From Actinomycetes bacterium (GTDB lineage Bacteria; Actinomycetota; Acidimicrobiia; Acidimicrobiales; Bog-793): a stretch of 53,972 nucleotides of DNA. The DNA lies in contig JAKBAA010000011.1 of the NCBI GenBank assembly GCA_021809425.1, positions 1 through 53,972 on the forward strand, written 5' to 3'. Below the pieces are notes generated by a model. That model saw only the letters and a list, made by a program, of their open reading frames with translations, did not search any database and had not been told where the DNA came from. Position numbers and translations under genes: made by a program. Position 1 is the first letter of the stretch. Each line of letters starts with the position of its first letter. Shown here in pieces: positions 22,272 to 29,921 of this stretch.

Positions 22272-23198
22272 GTGCCGATCACCCCGACCTCGAAGATCTG
22301 GATGGACGGCGAGCTCGTCGACTGGGAGGCGGCGCAGGTGCACGTGCTGACGCACAGCCTGCACTACGGCACCGCCGTGTTCGAAGGGATCCGGGCGTAC
22401 GCCACCCCGTCGGGGCCGGCCGTGTTCCGCCTGGCCGAGCACGTCGACCGGCTGCTGCGGTCCGCCAAGATCCTGTCGATCGAGGTGCCGTACGGTGCCG
22501 ACGAGCTGGTGGCGGCGGTCAAGGCGACGGTGGCGGCGAGCGGGCTCGACTCGTGCTACATCCGGCCGCTCGTCTACCTGGGCTACGGCGAGATGGGCCT
22601 CAACCCGCTGCCGTGCGAGACGCGGGTGGCCGTCGCCGTGTGGCCCTGGGGCGCCTACCTCGGCGAGGAGGGGACGACCAACGGGATCCGGCTGAAGACC
22701 AGCTCGTGGGCCCGCCACGACAGCCGGTCGCTGCCGACCGCCGCCAAGGCGACCGGCATGTACATCAACTCGTCGCTCGCCAAGGTCGAGGCGGTCCGGG
22801 CCGGCTACGACGAGGCGCTCATGTGCACCACCGACGGCTATCTGGCAGAGGGGACCGGCGAGAACCTGTTCGTGGTGCGCCGAGGCCGGCTGCTGACCCC
22901 GCCGTCGTCGGGGGTCGGCGCCCTCGAGGGGATCACGGCGGACGCCGTGCGCACGATCGCCGTCGACCTCGGCTACGAGGTCGTCGAGACGCTGATGCGC
23001 CGGGCCGACGTGTACGGGGCGGACGAGGCGTTCCTGACGGGGACGGCCGCCGAGGTCGTGCCGATCGCCTCCCTCGACGACCGCCAGGTCGGCGCCGGCT
23101 GCCCGGGACCGATCACGAAGGCCATCCAGGACACCTACCGGGCAGCGGTGTCGGGGGAGATCGACCGGTACAAGGACTGGCTCGACCATGTCCACTGA
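22272..23198 (+). CDS. ilvE: Branched-chain amino acid aminotransferase
   Basis: 308 residues, fold-type IV PLP enzyme that transfers an amino group from glutamate to the keto acids of valine, leucine and isoleucine. Visible are HVLTHSLHYGTAVFEGIRAY, the PLP lysine at Lys159 (TAAKATGMYINS) and EGTGENLFVVRRG. GTG 22272 is preferred over GTG 22266 because GGGAGG (22258-22263) is 8 nt from the former and only 2 nt from the latter. The gene overlaps cimA by 11 bp. Confidence 0.94.
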   Translation: MPITPTSKIWMDGELVDWEAAQVHVLTHSLHYGTAVFEGIRAYATPSGPAVFRLAEHVDRLLRSAKILSIEVPYGADELVAAVKATVAASGLDSCYIRPLVYLGYGEMGLNPLPCETRVAVAVWPWGAYLGEEGTTNGIRLKTSSWARHDSRSLPTAAKATGMYINSSLAKVEAVRAGYDEALMCTTDGYLAEGTGENLFVVRRGRLLTPPSSGVGALEGITADAVRTIAVDLGYEVVETLMRRADVYGADEAFLTGTAAEVVPIASLDDRQVGAGCPGPITKAIQDTYRAAVSGEIDRYKDWLDHVH

Positions 23199-24957
23199 GG
23201 CCACCCCCCCGGCGGCGGGCCACGGGCATGGCCAAGGGCATGCCGGCGGGGGGGCGCACGTGGCCACGGTCGACCTCGCGCTGCCGGCGGCGGTCGACAT
23301 CTACGACACGACGCTGCGCGACGGGTCCCAGCAGGAGGGGATCTCGCTCACGGTCGAGGACAAGCTGCGGGTGGCCGAGCAGCTGGACCACCTCGGGGTG
23401 GCCTACGTCGAGGGGGGCTGGCCGGGGGCCAACCCGAAGGACGAGGAGTTCTTCGCCCGGGCCCGCCACGAGCTGAAGCTGGTGAGGGCCACCCTCGTGG
23501 CCTTCGGGTCGACCCGGCGGGCGGGCGGGCGAGCGAGCGAGGACGAGACGCTGCGCCACCTGCTCGGGGCGGGGACCGAGGCGGTGTGCCTCGTGGCCAA
23601 GGCGTCCGACCTGCACGTCACCGAGGCGCTGCGGACCAGCCTGGACGAGGCGGTGGCGATGGTGGCCGACTCGGTTGCCTACCTGCGGTCGGAGGGCCGA
23701 CGAGTGTTCCTGGACGCCGAGCACTTCTTCGACGGCTACCGCCGTGACGCCGGGTTCGCCCTGTCGGTGCTGGCGGCCGCCGAGCAGGCGGGGGCGGAGA
23801 CGCTGGTGCTGTGCGACACCAACGGGGGCACGCTGCCGCACGAGGTGGAGGAGATCCTGCTGGCCGTCCGCCAGCGGACCGGGGCCCAGCTGGGGGTGCA
23901 CTTCCACAACGACAGCGGGTGCGCCGTGGCCAACACGCTGGCGGCGGTCCGCTTCGGGGCGACCCAGGTGCAGGGGTGCATGAACGGGTACGGCGAGCGG
24001 GCCGGCAACGCCGATCTGAGCGCGGCCATCCCCAACCTGACCCTCAAGATGGGGGTCGACACGATCCCGCGGGAGCGGCTCGAGCTGATCACGCCGGTGG
24101 CCCGGCACGTGGCCGAGCTGGTCAACGTCCCGCTCGACCCGCAGCGGCCGTACGTCGGGGTGGCGGCGTTCGCCCACAAGGCAGGACTGCACACGAGCGC
24201 CATCGCCCGGCGGTCGGACGCCTACGAGCACGTCCGGCCGGACGCCGTGGGCAACGGGACCCGCTTCGTCGTGAGCGAGCTGTCCGGCCGGTCGACCATC
24301 GCCCTGAAGGCGGCCGAGCTCGGCATCGAGCTCGACGCCGACGGGTCCGGGGAGGTGCTCGACACGCTCAAGCACCTCGAGCACGGCGGCTACCACTTCG
24401 AGGTGGCCGACGGGTCGCTCGAGCTGCTGCTGCGGGCCGCCGCCGCCCGCTCGGCCGGCGGGCTCGAGCGGTTCTTCCGGATCGAGTCGTTCCGGGTGAC
24501 AACCGACTGGCGGGCCCACCCGGACGTGGTGGCCGCCGGGCCGGAGGCGGCCGGGTCGGGCCAGCTGGTCCACCCGTGGGCCGACGACGGGAAGCTGCTG
24601 ACCGAGGCGACCGTCAAGGTGCACGTGGGCGGCGAGCGGATCGTGGCGATGGCCGAGGGGAACGGACCGGTGAACGCCCTCGACGCGGCGCTGCGCCAGG
24701 CGGTCCGGGCGGCCTACCCGGAGCTGGCGGCGGTGCACCTGACCGACTACCGGGTGCGCGTGATCGACACGTCGGGCGGCACGGGGGCGGTCACCCGGGT
24801 GCTGGTCGACAGCGCCGACCCGGACGGGAGCTGGTCGACGATCGGGGTGTCCGAGAACGTCATCGAGGCGTCGTGGCAGGCCCTGGTCGACGCCGTCGTC
24901 TACGGGCTGCTCCGGGCGGCTGCCGCCCCGCCGGCTAGCCTGGGCGATCAGCCATGA
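23188..24957 (+). CDS. cimA: (R)-citramalate synthase
   Basis: 589 residues, LeuA/HMGL superfamily. Condenses pyruvate and acetyl-CoA to citramalate, which the Leu enzymes convert to 2-ketobutyrate for isoleucine without threonine deaminase. The barrel starts with YDTTLRDGSQQEGISLTVEDK, as in the CimA family rather than the VDLRDGNQ of type-2 LeuA, and contains GVHFHNDSGCAVANTL and NGYGERAGNADL. A C-terminal LeuA-type regulatory domain starts near residue 430. The N-terminus carries an unusual GHGHGQGH stretch with a final His about six residues later, possibly metal-binding. No ilvA is present in the window. A 2-isopropylmalate or homocitrate synthase role is less likely. Confidence 0.88.
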   Translation: MSTEATPPAAGHGHGQGHAGGGAHVATVDLALPAAVDIYDTTLRDGSQQEGISLTVEDKLRVAEQLDHLGVAYVEGGWPGANPKDEEFFARARHELKLVRATLVAFGSTRRAGGRASEDETLRHLLGAGTEAVCLVAKASDLHVTEALRTSLDEAVAMVADSVAYLRSEGRRVFLDAEHFFDGYRRDAGFALSVLAAAEQAGAETLVLCDTNGGTLPHEVEEILLAVRQRTGAQLGVHFHNDSGCAVANTLAAVRFGATQVQGCMNGYGERAGNADLSAAIPNLTLKMGVDTIPRERLELITPVARHVAELVNVPLDPQRPYVGVAAFAHKAGLHTSAIARRSDAYEHVRPDAVGNGTRFVVSELSGRSTIALKAAELGIELDADGSGEVLDTLKHLEHGGYHFEVADGSLELLLRAAAARSAGGLERFFRIESFRVTTDWRAHPDVVAAGPEAAGSGQLVHPWADDGKLLTEATVKVHVGGERIVAMAEGNGPVNALDAALRQAVRAAYPELAAVHLTDYRVRVIDTSGGTGAVTRVLVDSADPDGSWSTIGVSENVIEASWQALVDAVVYGLLRAAAAPPASLGDQP

Positions 24958-25481
24958 CCCAGCCGAAGTACGCCCCCATCCCCCTCGAGGACGAGGTCCG
25001 GCCGGCCCACAAGCTGGGCCCGGCCGTTCCGTGGCGGCCCGACCGCCCGGCCGAGGTCGTCACGAGCCGACCCGGCCGCGACCCGCAAGGGTCGCCCGGC
25101 CGCGGACAGGGGACGCCGGGGCCCGACCAGGGCTACGCCCTGCGTCTGGCCGCCCGGTTCGCCGGCAGGCTGGAGCTCGGCCCGGGGGAGCACGCCGAGG
25201 ACGTGCTGGCCGGGGCGGTGGCCGTGGCGATGCGGCGGGCCGCCCTGTTCGGGCGTGCCCCGGTGGCCACCGACCTCGAGGTGGCGCTCGCCCTCTTCCG
25301 GTTCCTGCAGCCGGCCGATGCGGCGGTCCAGGCGGCTCGGCGGGTGCGGTTCGCCGGGATCGGCCACGACGAGTGGCGTCGGCGGGAGCTCGCCAACGGG
25401 GTGCCCGAGGCAGCCCTCCGGCTCGACCCGGCCGGGGCGGCGGCGCGGCCGGTCGACCTGCCGGTGGCGGGGGCCCACTAG
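24954..25481 (+). CDS. Conserved hypothetical protein coupled to cimA
   Basis: 175 residues beginning MTQPKYAPIPLEDEVRPAHKL, overlapping the cimA stop as ATGA. A Pro/Gly-rich first 60 residues leads into a helical region with GPDQGYALRLAARFAGRL and a segment FGRAPVATDLEVALALFRFL. I believe similar proteins occur in other actinobacteria, but I know of no function and see no catalytic motif. Translational coupling suggests expression with cimA. Confidence 0.65.
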   Translation: MTQPKYAPIPLEDEVRPAHKLGPAVPWRPDRPAEVVTSRPGRDPQGSPGRGQGTPGPDQGYALRLAARFAGRLELGPGEHAEDVLAGAVAVAMRRAALFGRAPVATDLEVALALFRFLQPADAAVQAARRVRFAGIGHDEWRRRELANGVPEAALRLDPAGAAARPVDLPVAGAH

Positions 25482-25561
25482 CGCACCAGCGCACTAGCCT
25501 CTCGTTCGGGGGGCTGGTCGCGGCGTCGGGCCGGCGGCAGCGCCGGAGCGGAGGTCGGACG

Positions 25562-25849
25562 ATGGGACTCGTCGACAAGGTGCGGGCGCAGGCGACCCAG
25601 GTGGTCGGCAAGGCGCAGGAGGCCGGCAAGGTAGGCCAGGCCAAGCTCGAGGCACTGCAGGCCCGGCGCAAGGCGGAGGCGGTGCTGACCGAGCTCGGGG
25701 CGATCGCCTACCGGGCTCGCGGTGACCGGTCCAAGCCGGGCGACGACCGGAGGGCCGACGACCTGGTGGCGCGGCTGCGGCAGTACGAGGCCGAGTACGG
25801 CCCGGTCGACGAGCCGCTGAGCGGCGACGGGGACCTGTCGGACGGCTGA
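25562..25849 (+). CDS. Small helical/coiled-coil protein of unknown function
   Basis: 95 residues, MGLVDKVRAQATQVVGKAQEAGK then a Lys/Arg/Glu/Ala-rich helix to about residue 85 and an acidic tail. No membrane segment, signal or enzyme motif. GGAGG lies 8 nt before ATG 25562. The 3' end overlaps the convergent PAP2 gene by about 140 bp, and one of the two C-termini may be mis-called. Function unknown. Confidence 0.65.
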   Translation: MGLVDKVRAQATQVVGKAQEAGKVGQAKLEALQARRKAEAVLTELGAIAYRARGDRSKPGDDRRADDLVARLRQYEAEYGPVDEPLSGDGDLSDG

Positions 25850-26478
25850 CCCCTGCGCGGGCGGCCCCTGGCGCCCCGTCGGCGCGCCAGGCCCGGAAGG
25901 TGGGCCACGGCGTCGACGGTGAGGACGGTGCCGAGCCCTACGAGGACCCCGCCGACCGCATCGGTCGGGAAGTGCCACCGGAGGGCCACGACGGCGGCGC
26001 TGGTCGCGAGGACGGCGGCCGCGGCGGGGAGGGCGGCGACGAGCCGGGTCCAGCCCGGTGCCACGAGCACGGCCACGGCCGCCAGGGAGGCGACCGCCGT
26101 GACGGTCCCCGAAGGGAACGAGCTGCCACCGAGGACGGTCAGGTGGCGGCCGACGAGCGGCTTGGCGACGCGTTCGGTGACGACCACGGCCAGCACCGGC
26201 CCGGCCAGGCAGGCGAGCGCCCGGGCGAGGTCGCGCCAGCAGGTGAGGGCGAACCCGGCGGCCATCCCGCCGAGCAGCACCGGGAGCGACCCGAGGTCGG
26301 CCAGGTGGTGCCAGCCGGGGGACGAGGGCGCGGCCGGGAAGGCGGCGAAGCCGGCGGCGTCCAGCCGGTTGGGCCACGGGCGGTGGACGAAGACGAACCC
26401 GGCGGCTGCGGCGGCGGCGAGGAGCACGATGCCGGCGGTCAGCTGGCCGACGACGGCGGCCGGTCGAGCCCGGGTCAC
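25708..26478 (-). CDS. PAP2-family membrane phosphatase-like protein
   Basis: 256 residues with about five to six hydrophobic segments. The three PAP2 regions are recognisable: RVAKPLVGRHL, SSFPSGTVTA and RWHFPTDAVGG. In the second, the usual PSGH is PSGT (Thr125). The acid/base histidine normally supplied there is missing, while the third-motif His and Asp are present. Members dephosphorylate lipid phosphates such as undecaprenyl pyrophosphate or phosphatidic acid; activity here is uncertain. The last 60 residues, Arg/Ser/Pro-rich, are antisense to the neighbouring small gene and are probably not conserved. Confidence 0.65.
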   Translation of the reverse strand: MTRARPAAVVGQLTAGIVLLAAAAAAGFVFVHRPWPNRLDAAGFAAFPAAPSSPGWHHLADLGSLPVLLGGMAAGFALTCWRDLARALACLAGPVLAVVVTERVAKPLVGRHLTVLGGSSFPSGTVTAVASLAAVAVLVAPGWTRLVAALPAAAAVLATSAAVVALRWHFPTDAVGGVLVGLGTVLTVDAVAHLPGLARRRGARGRPRRGQPSDRSPSPLSGSSTGPYSASYCRSRATRSSALRSSPGLDRSPRAR

Positions 26479-26630
26479 GACCTGACCCTAGGCCGGCTGC
26501 CCGGTGCGGCGGGGGCCAGGCGGTCCGACCGGGCAGCCGGGGGGTAACGTCTCGAGGCAGGCGCGCCGGTGCCGGTGAGCGGCGCGGCGCGCCGGCGAGC
26601 AGGGAGGGTCGTCCATCGGGTGAGCGCGGC

Positions 26631-27428
26631 ATGAGCGACGCACGGGCACGGGGCGGGTGGCGACCGGACCGGTCGCCCGAGGCGACCCGGCTGCGGCGGG
26701 CGGGCCGGCGGGACCTGCTGATCGCCGCCGGCCTGGTGGTGGTCATGGTGGCGGCCCTGGCGGTCCGCTCGACCGCCCATCTGCACGTGCGGCAGATCGA
26801 GCCAAGGGTCGTCGTGTTCTCGTCGGCGGCCGGGTTCGTGGTGTTCGGGGTGGCTGCCACCCGCCGGCTGGCGCTGGCGCTGAGCAAGGTGATGACGTCG
26901 CGCACTGCCCGGGCGGCTGGGGCCGCCGTCCGGGTGGTGGTGACCGGGATTGGCTACGTGGTCGTGCTGTTCGGCTTCCTCGGGATGATCGGGGTGTCCA
27001 TCGGCCACGTGCTGGTCGGCGGGACGGTGGCTGGGGTGGTGCTCGGGATCGCCGGCCAGCAGAGCTTGTCGAACATCTTCGCCGGGTTCGTCCTGCTGCT
27101 GGCGCGCCCGTTCGCCGTCGGCGACAACATCCGGGTGCGGTCGGGCGCCCTGAACGGGCCGTTCGACGGGGTGGTGCTCGGGATGAGCCTGACCTACGTG
27201 ACGCTGTTCGTCGACGGCGGGGTGCTCAAGATCCCCAACTCGGGCGTGCTGGGGGCGGGGATCGGGCTGTACCCGGCGAAGGACCGGACGTTCGTCGAGG
27301 CGGCCCGGGCAGCCGGGGCGCCGTTCACGCCGCCGCAGGGGACGATGGCGGTGCCCGGCCCGGCCGAGGGCGCTGCGCCGCCGGCCGGCCCGACCGGTCC
27401 GGGAGCGGCCGGTCCGGGCGCACCGTGA
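26631..27428 (+). CDS. Small-conductance mechanosensitive channel (MscS) family protein
   Basis: 265 residues. Three hydrophobic segments (about 28-46, 59-76 and 98-120) precede the pore-lining helix and MscS beta domain: GGTVAGVVLGIAGQQSLSN, then ARPFAVGDNIRV. The beta domain ends near residue 210, and the usual C-terminal alpha/beta vestibule is replaced by a Pro/Gly/Ala-rich tail. The protein probably gates solute release on membrane tension at the inner membrane, but the short cytoplasmic portion is atypical. ATG 26631 has no strong ribosome site. Confidence 0.8.
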   Translation: MSDARARGGWRPDRSPEATRLRRAGRRDLLIAAGLVVVMVAALAVRSTAHLHVRQIEPRVVVFSSAAGFVVFGVAATRRLALALSKVMTSRTARAAGAAVRVVVTGIGYVVVLFGFLGMIGVSIGHVLVGGTVAGVVLGIAGQQSLSNIFAGFVLLLARPFAVGDNIRVRSGALNGPFDGVVLGMSLTYVTLFVDGGVLKIPNSGVLGAGIGLYPAKDRTFVEAARAAGAPFTPPQGTMAVPGPAEGAAPPAGPTGPGAAGPGAP

Positions 27429-27480
27429 GCAGGTGGGCCGGTCGAGCGCACGGTGGTGGCCGAGCTGCGAGACTGCCGAG

Positions 27481-28479
27481 ATGATCGACACCGACATCGC
27501 GCTCGTCGTGCCCGCGCCCGTCGTGCCCGCGCCGGTTGTGCCCGCGCCGGTCGATGCGACCAGCCTCGGGTTGGCGACGACGAGGCAGCGGACGTCCCGG
27601 GTGAGCCAGGTGATCACGCTGGTTGCGGTGGTGGTCCCGGCGGTCGGGGTGGCGTCGGCCGCCGGGGTGCTGTGGGGGGTGGCGCTGTCGCCGCTCGACG
27701 TGGTGCTGTTCGGGGTGTTCTACCTGGCCACCGGACTGGGGATCACGGTCGGGTACCACCGGCTGTTCACCCACCGGTCGTTCGAGGCACCGACGGCGGT
27801 CCGGGTGACCCTGGCGGTGCTCGGGGCGATGACGCTGCAGGGGCCGGTGACCCAGTGGGTGACCGACCACCGCAAGCACCATGCGCGGTCGGACGCCGAG
27901 GGGGACCCGCACTCGCCACACCTGTCGGGGGGCGGCATCGTCGGGACGGTGCGCGGGCTGTGGCACGCGCACGTGGGGTGGATGTTCTCGACCAAGGGGA
28001 TGGAGCGGGGCGAGCTGTACGGGGGGGACCTGTACGCCGACCGGCCGATCCGGCTGGTCGACCGGTGCTACCTGGTGTGGGTGGTGCTGTCGGTGGCCCT
28101 GCCGTTCGCCATCGCCCTGGCCGTCACGGGCAGCTGGCGGCGGGGGGTCGAGGCGCTCGTGTGGGCCGGGCTCGTCCGGATCTTCGCCTTCGAGCACGCC
28201 ACGTTCGCCGTCAACTCGATCTGCCACACGTTCGGGCGGCGTGCCTACGTGGCGAGGGACGAGAGCCGGAACAACTGGGTGGTGGCCCTGCTGACGTTCG
28301 GGGAGGGCTGGCACAACAACCACCACGCCTTCCCTCGGTCGGCCCGCCACGGGCTGGGGCGGCTCCAGCTGGACGTGTCGTGGCTGGTGATCGCCGTGAT
28401 GGCCCGTTGCCGGCTGGCCTCGGAGGTGCACCTGCCGACCGAGGGTCAGCGGCGGCGGGTGGCCGTGGTGGGCGGCTGA
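27481..28479 (+). CDS. Acyl-CoA/acyl-lipid fatty acid desaturase
   Basis: 332 residues, membrane di-iron desaturase of the delta-9 stearoyl-CoA type. The three histidine boxes are intact: HRLFTH (93-98), HRKHH (130-134) and HNNHH (278-282), set between four hydrophobic segments. Introduces a double bond into long-chain acyl groups using O2 and reductant. The N-terminus holds three VVPAP repeats encoded by a 15-bp tandem repeat. ATG 27481 is chosen over an upstream in-frame site at 27433, which lacks family similarity. The converging neighbour is a CFA-synthase-like methyltransferase that would act on such double bonds. Confidence 0.88.
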   Translation: MIDTDIALVVPAPVVPAPVVPAPVDATSLGLATTRQRTSRVSQVITLVAVVVPAVGVASAAGVLWGVALSPLDVVLFGVFYLATGLGITVGYHRLFTHRSFEAPTAVRVTLAVLGAMTLQGPVTQWVTDHRKHHARSDAEGDPHSPHLSGGGIVGTVRGLWHAHVGWMFSTKGMERGELYGGDLYADRPIRLVDRCYLVWVVLSVALPFAIALAVTGSWRRGVEALVWAGLVRIFAFEHATFAVNSICHTFGRRAYVARDESRNNWVVALLTFGEGWHNNHHAFPRSARHGLGRLQLDVSWLVIAVMARCRLASEVHLPTEGQRRRVAVVGG

Positions 28480-28516
28480 GCCGACCCGGTCCGACGGGCG
28501 GGGCGGGTCCGGGGGG

Positions 28517-29749
28517 TCAGCGCGCCGGCAGCGACAGGGCGGCCGGTCGCCAGCGGCCGCGGGCGAACAGGCACTGGACGGCGCTCGTGCGGCGCTCGTC
28601 GCAGGCGGCCTCCTCGTAGCAGAGCTGGAACTCGACCAGGCGGCGGGCGGCGGGGTCGACGCCGAGCTGGTCGAGCGTCTGGTGGCGATCGACGAGCCGG
28701 CGGCGCCACCGGCGGAGGGTCTCGGCGCGGTGCTGGCCGATGTCGTCGAGCGACACCAGGCGGAGGTCGCCGAGGCGGGTGGCGGTGTCGACGAGGCTGG
28801 TCACCGACGGCAGGCTGCCGCCGGGGAGGGCGTAGCGGGTGAGGAAGTCGCCGTGGCGGCGGGCCCGGGCGTAGTCCTGGTCGGCGACGACGACGCACTG
28901 GAGGGCGAGCAGGCCGTCCGGTGCGAGCAGGGTGGCGCAGCGCTCGAGGAAGGCGTCGTGCTCGCGCCAGCCGCGCCGGTAGAGGGCTTCGATGGCGACG
29001 ACCTTGGCGTAGGTGCCGGTCAGGTCGCGGTGGTCGTCGTGGAGGACGGTGACGAGATCGTCCAGGCCGTCTTCCTTGGAGCGGGCGGCGGCCAGGTCGG
29101 CCTCGGCGGCGGAGTCGGTGATGGCGGTGACCCGACAGCCGTAGGCGCGGGCGGCGTACAGGGCGAAGCTGCCGAGGCCGGCGCCGACCTCGAGGACGTG
29201 GTCGGCCGGGGCCAGGCGGAGCAGGCGGCAGATGCGGTCGTGCTTGGCGGCCTGTGCCTCGGCGAGGGTGGCCCGGCCGGAGGCGAACAGGGCGGTGGAG
29301 CCGGTCATGGTGTCGTCGAGGATCGGGACCAGCTGGGCTCGCTCGAGCAGCTGGGCGAGCCCGTCGGGGGGCGCCTGCTGGCCGTCGGCGAGGAGGTGGC
29401 GGAACGGGGCCGACAGGCGGAAGGCGGCCCGGGTGCGGGTGAGCAGCTCGGCGTTGCGGAGGAGGAGGCGGAGGAACGAGGTGAGGTCGTCGAGCTCCGG
29501 GCAGGTCCACCAGCCGGCGATCCAGGCCCGCCCGAGACCGGTGATCCCCTCGGTGGCGACGGCCCGCCACAGGTCGGCGTCGACCACGTCCATCTCGGGG
29601 ATCCGCTCGCCGGGGACCGGCCGGCCGCACAGGTGGCGGCGGGCGCCGTCGTGGACGATGACGGCGCCGTCGGTCATGTGGCCGAGCAGGCCGAGGACGA
29701 GCGCCCGGGTCGCCCGCTCCCCCGGGGATCGTGTGCTGCTCTGGCGCAT
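28517..29749 (-). CDS. Cyclopropane-fatty-acyl-phospholipid synthase-family methyltransferase
   Basis: 410 residues. The SAM-binding motif VLEVGAGLGSFALYAARAYG and VTAITDS, the late FPGG-like ALPGGSLPS and the RLVEFQLCYEEAAC segment match the CFA/mycolic acid cyclopropane synthase family. The usual MxEHVG-type active-site stretch reads AIEALYRRGW here, a clear departure. Products in the family include cyclopropane and 10-methyl fatty acids made on unsaturated phospholipids, so the adjacent desaturase could supply the substrate. ATG 29749 is preceded by AGAGGGGGG. Confidence 0.72.
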   Translation of the reverse strand: MRQSSTRSPGERATRALVLGLLGHMTDGAVIVHDGARRHLCGRPVPGERIPEMDVVDADLWRAVATEGITGLGRAWIAGWWTCPELDDLTSFLRLLLRNAELLTRTRAAFRLSAPFRHLLADGQQAPPDGLAQLLERAQLVPILDDTMTGSTALFASGRATLAEAQAAKHDRICRLLRLAPADHVLEVGAGLGSFALYAARAYGCRVTAITDSAAEADLAAARSKEDGLDDLVTVLHDDHRDLTGTYAKVVAIEALYRRGWREHDAFLERCATLLAPDGLLALQCVVVADQDYARARRHGDFLTRYALPGGSLPSVTSLVDTATRLGDLRLVSLDDIGQHRAETLRRWRRRLVDRHQTLDQLGVDPAARRLVEFQLCYEEAACDERRTSAVQCLFARGRWRPAALSLPAR

Positions 29750-29921
29750 CGCCCCCCTCTGCTGCCGCCGTCTGCCGCTGCCGCCCAGTCTTGCAGCGGG
29801 GACCCACCGCGGTGGTGGCACCGTGCGGCCGCGCGACCTGGTGGTGGGCGCCGGCGCGCGACACTGGGGGGGAGCGAGCGGCGCGGGCGCGCCGCGGCAC
29901 GCCCGACGCCTGGATGCCACG

